A DNA stretch of 64,000 nt from Taibaiella sp041660405. Lineage in GTDB: Bacteria; Bacteroidota; Bacteroidia; Chitinophagales; Chitinophagaceae. The notes beneath the pieces were generated by a model. The model ran no database searches. It was not told where the DNA came from and saw only the letters and a list, made by a program, of their open reading frames with translations. Below, one piece after another: positions 62,770-64,000 of the stretch (its first letter is position 1; each line of letters starts with the position of its first letter). The stretch spans positions 1 through 64,000 of the forward strand of contig JBAZWL010000004.1 of the NCBI GenBank assembly GCA_041660405.1. Direction: 5' to 3'. The translations under genes and the position numbers were made by a program.

Positions 62770-63729
62770 ATGAAAGACGAAATTTTTAATGGTAGCCTTG
62801 AGGCTCATTTGCGCAATCAGAGGCGGCCAGGCCTTGATCCAAACAAGCCGGTAATCAACAAGCCGGAACCGGAGGAAGGTGATCACCCTACCAAAGAACA
62901 AAAAAAAGCTGAGGCTCTGCTTGGTAAGCTCAATTTGCAACCAGTCGTTGAGGTTCGGGAGATTTTTGTATCAGCCCCAGTGCCTGCTGAGGTGCCACAC
63001 AAGGATGTTGAAGGTTGTGATTACACTATCAATTATGACCAGTTTAAACACCTGGCTACAAACAGGCCTGTCGATAGAGCCCATGTAGTACAGCTCGTAA
63101 AGCGGATCACTAAAAAGAACCTCCTGCATTTAAATCCGATTCTCGTAAATCGTGAAATGGAAATTATTGACGGTCAGCACCGACTGGAGGCAGCAAAGTT
63201 CCTTAAACTGCCCATCTACTTTACTGTTGATGGATCAGTAAGCCAGGATGATATCGCTGACATGAATAGCGCTAAAAAGAACTGGCAATTGGCCGATTAT
63301 TTGAATTTTTATGCAAATAAAGGGGTGCATGAATATTTGAAGTTTAAAAACTTGTGCGATCGGTACCGTGATTATAATGCCAGCATGCTTATGGCTATCT
63401 GCAGCAGTACTGGTAAGCGTGGATCAAAAGATGTAATAGCCGGGATACTTGATATCGGAAACATTAGTAATGCAGACAATATACTGTCCAAAATTGATTT
63501 CTTCAAAAAGCACTTCCATCTGGCTGGATCCTCGCGTTTTATTGAAGCTTTTTTATTCATCCTTCACTCAAAGGAAGAATATGATCATGAGCGTATGGTT
63601 CAGAAGGTTGAGCTGTCGCCTTTTCTCCTGATACCATGCGCTGATAAAAACGGTTATATCAAAATGTTGCAATCCATATACAACAGAGGTGTGAGGGAGG
63701 AGAATATTGTTCTGTTCTTAAAACGATAG
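62770..63729 (+). CDS. ParB-like nuclease-domain protein of the PRTRC set
   Basis: 319 aa. ParB/Srx core: LNPILVNREMEIIDGQHRLEAAKFLKLP (about 119-147), with the GQHR motif used for nucleotide binding. The N-terminal 70 residues are low complexity. ParB-like proteins accompany PRTRC systems; no parA is visible in the window. Confidence 0.85.
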   Translation: MKDEIFNGSLEAHLRNQRRPGLDPNKPVINKPEPEEGDHPTKEQKKAEALLGKLNLQPVVEVREIFVSAPVPAEVPHKDVEGCDYTINYDQFKHLATNRPVDRAHVVQLVKRITKKNLLHLNPILVNREMEIIDGQHRLEAAKFLKLPIYFTVDGSVSQDDIADMNSAKKNWQLADYLNFYANKGVHEYLKFKNLCDRYRDYNASMLMAICSSTGKRGSKDVIAGILDIGNISNADNILSKIDFFKKHFHLAGSSRFIEAFLFILHSKEEYDHERMVQKVELSPFLLIPCADKNGYIKMLQSIYNRGVREENIVLFLKR

Positions 63730-63731
63730 TC

Positions 63732-63914
63732 ATGACCGATATAGAAATATTAAAACTTGTTCGTCAGTATATCGATCTGGAGGAAAAGTTTGAGCAGACC
63801 CGACAGATCATCCTGCTGGATAAAGCAAAGAAAGCGCGAAAGATATTAAAAAAGGAAATTGATCAGATAATTAAGCCGAGGAATCCTCAGCAGATACTTT
63901 TTGAAGCACAATAG
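63732..63914 (+). CDS. Small helical protein, unknown
   Basis: 60 aa, basic coiled coil. Starts two bases after the ParB stop, so in the same operon. Function unknown. Confidence 0.55.
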   Translation: MTDIEILKLVRQYIDLEEKFEQTRQIILLDKAKKARKILKKEIDQIIKPRNPQQILFEAQ

Positions 63915-63922
63915 GCACTTAC

Positions 63923-64000
63923 ATGGCAAGCAATAAGACTGGGTTTGACTACTACAACACTGATACCGATAGGTACCAGGATATAAAAATTAAGCGATTA
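63923..64000 (+). CDS. N-terminus of a DUF4373/Lin1244-type replication protein (partial)
   Basis: The first 26 residues, GFDYYNTDTDRYQDIKIKRL in the middle, match the start of Lin1244/Lin1753-like (DUF4373) proteins of phages and plasmids. The gene continues past the right edge, as does the element. Confidence 0.75.
   Translation, partial: MASNKTGFDYYNTDTDRYQDIKIKRL

Noticed and set aside
1..64000. CRISPR array, IS transposase or rRNA
   Set aside because: Looked for regularly spaced repeats, transposase-like proteins and rRNA segments on both strands; none found.

Overview
The window looks like a chromosome segment of a Bacteroidota bacterium, most likely family Chitinophagaceae. Supporting signs are futalosine-pathway menaquinone synthesis (MqnE), a PorW/SprE-type type IX secretion gene, LutB, many SGDS-like outer-membrane and lipoprotein genes, weak Shine-Dalgarno sites, and promoters of the TTG-N17-23-TAnnTTTG type (clear before a tRNA-Gln at 15.66 kb). 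Family-level assignment is an inference.

Region 1 (1-30 kb) is mostly ordinary chromosome: NUDIX CoA pyrophosphatase, ExbD, LutB, MqnE, YceI, LD-carboxypeptidase, PaaG-like hydratase, HemW, PepP, tRNA-Gln, a TPR histidine kinase with its LuxR-type regulator, a hybrid histidine kinase followed by an unusual response regulator with a C-terminal membrane anchor, and a long PorW/SprE-like protein. A surprise is a protein at 18.69-20.29 kb related to cholesterol-dependent cytolysins. Dispersed palindromes occur at 0.2, 10.0 and 29.8 kb.

Region 2 (about 30-47.8 kb) is a compound RiPP biosynthesis cluster. It holds two GG-leader precursor peptides (one too short to be called as a long ORF, at 31485), a LytS/LytTR two-component system, LanC, a full-length LanB, an ATP-grasp/SPASM 'grasp-with-spasm' maturase pair with a tightly coupled 61-aa protein between them, a C39-peptidase ABC exporter and an HlyD adaptor. 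Lanthipeptide and grasp-with-spasm chemistries thus share one export system.

Region 3 (about 48.6-64 kb, continuing past the right edge) is a mobile element, prophage- or plasmid-like: divergent HTH regulators around a nested palindromic operator, ERF annealing protein, DnaQ-like exonuclease, a diversity-generating retroelement (DGR), a block of tRNA-like and other structured RNAs, its own DNA polymerase III beta clamp, a PRTRC gene set (E, C, probable F, B, ThiF, ParB) and the first residues of a DUF4373/Lin1244-type replication protein. No integrase or structural genes are in view, so the type of element is not settled.

The most notable system is the DGR. One template repeat (54153-54222) lies directly before a reverse transcriptase with an IGN-x2-SQ motif. 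Three tandem paralogous genes upstream carry variable repeats. Within the 36-base variable core all 29 substitutions I count fall at template adenines. The targets are small proteins among early replication genes, not evident tail proteins. The second notable set is three RNAs in the same element with canonical tRNA acceptor, D and T arms but expanded anticodon regions.
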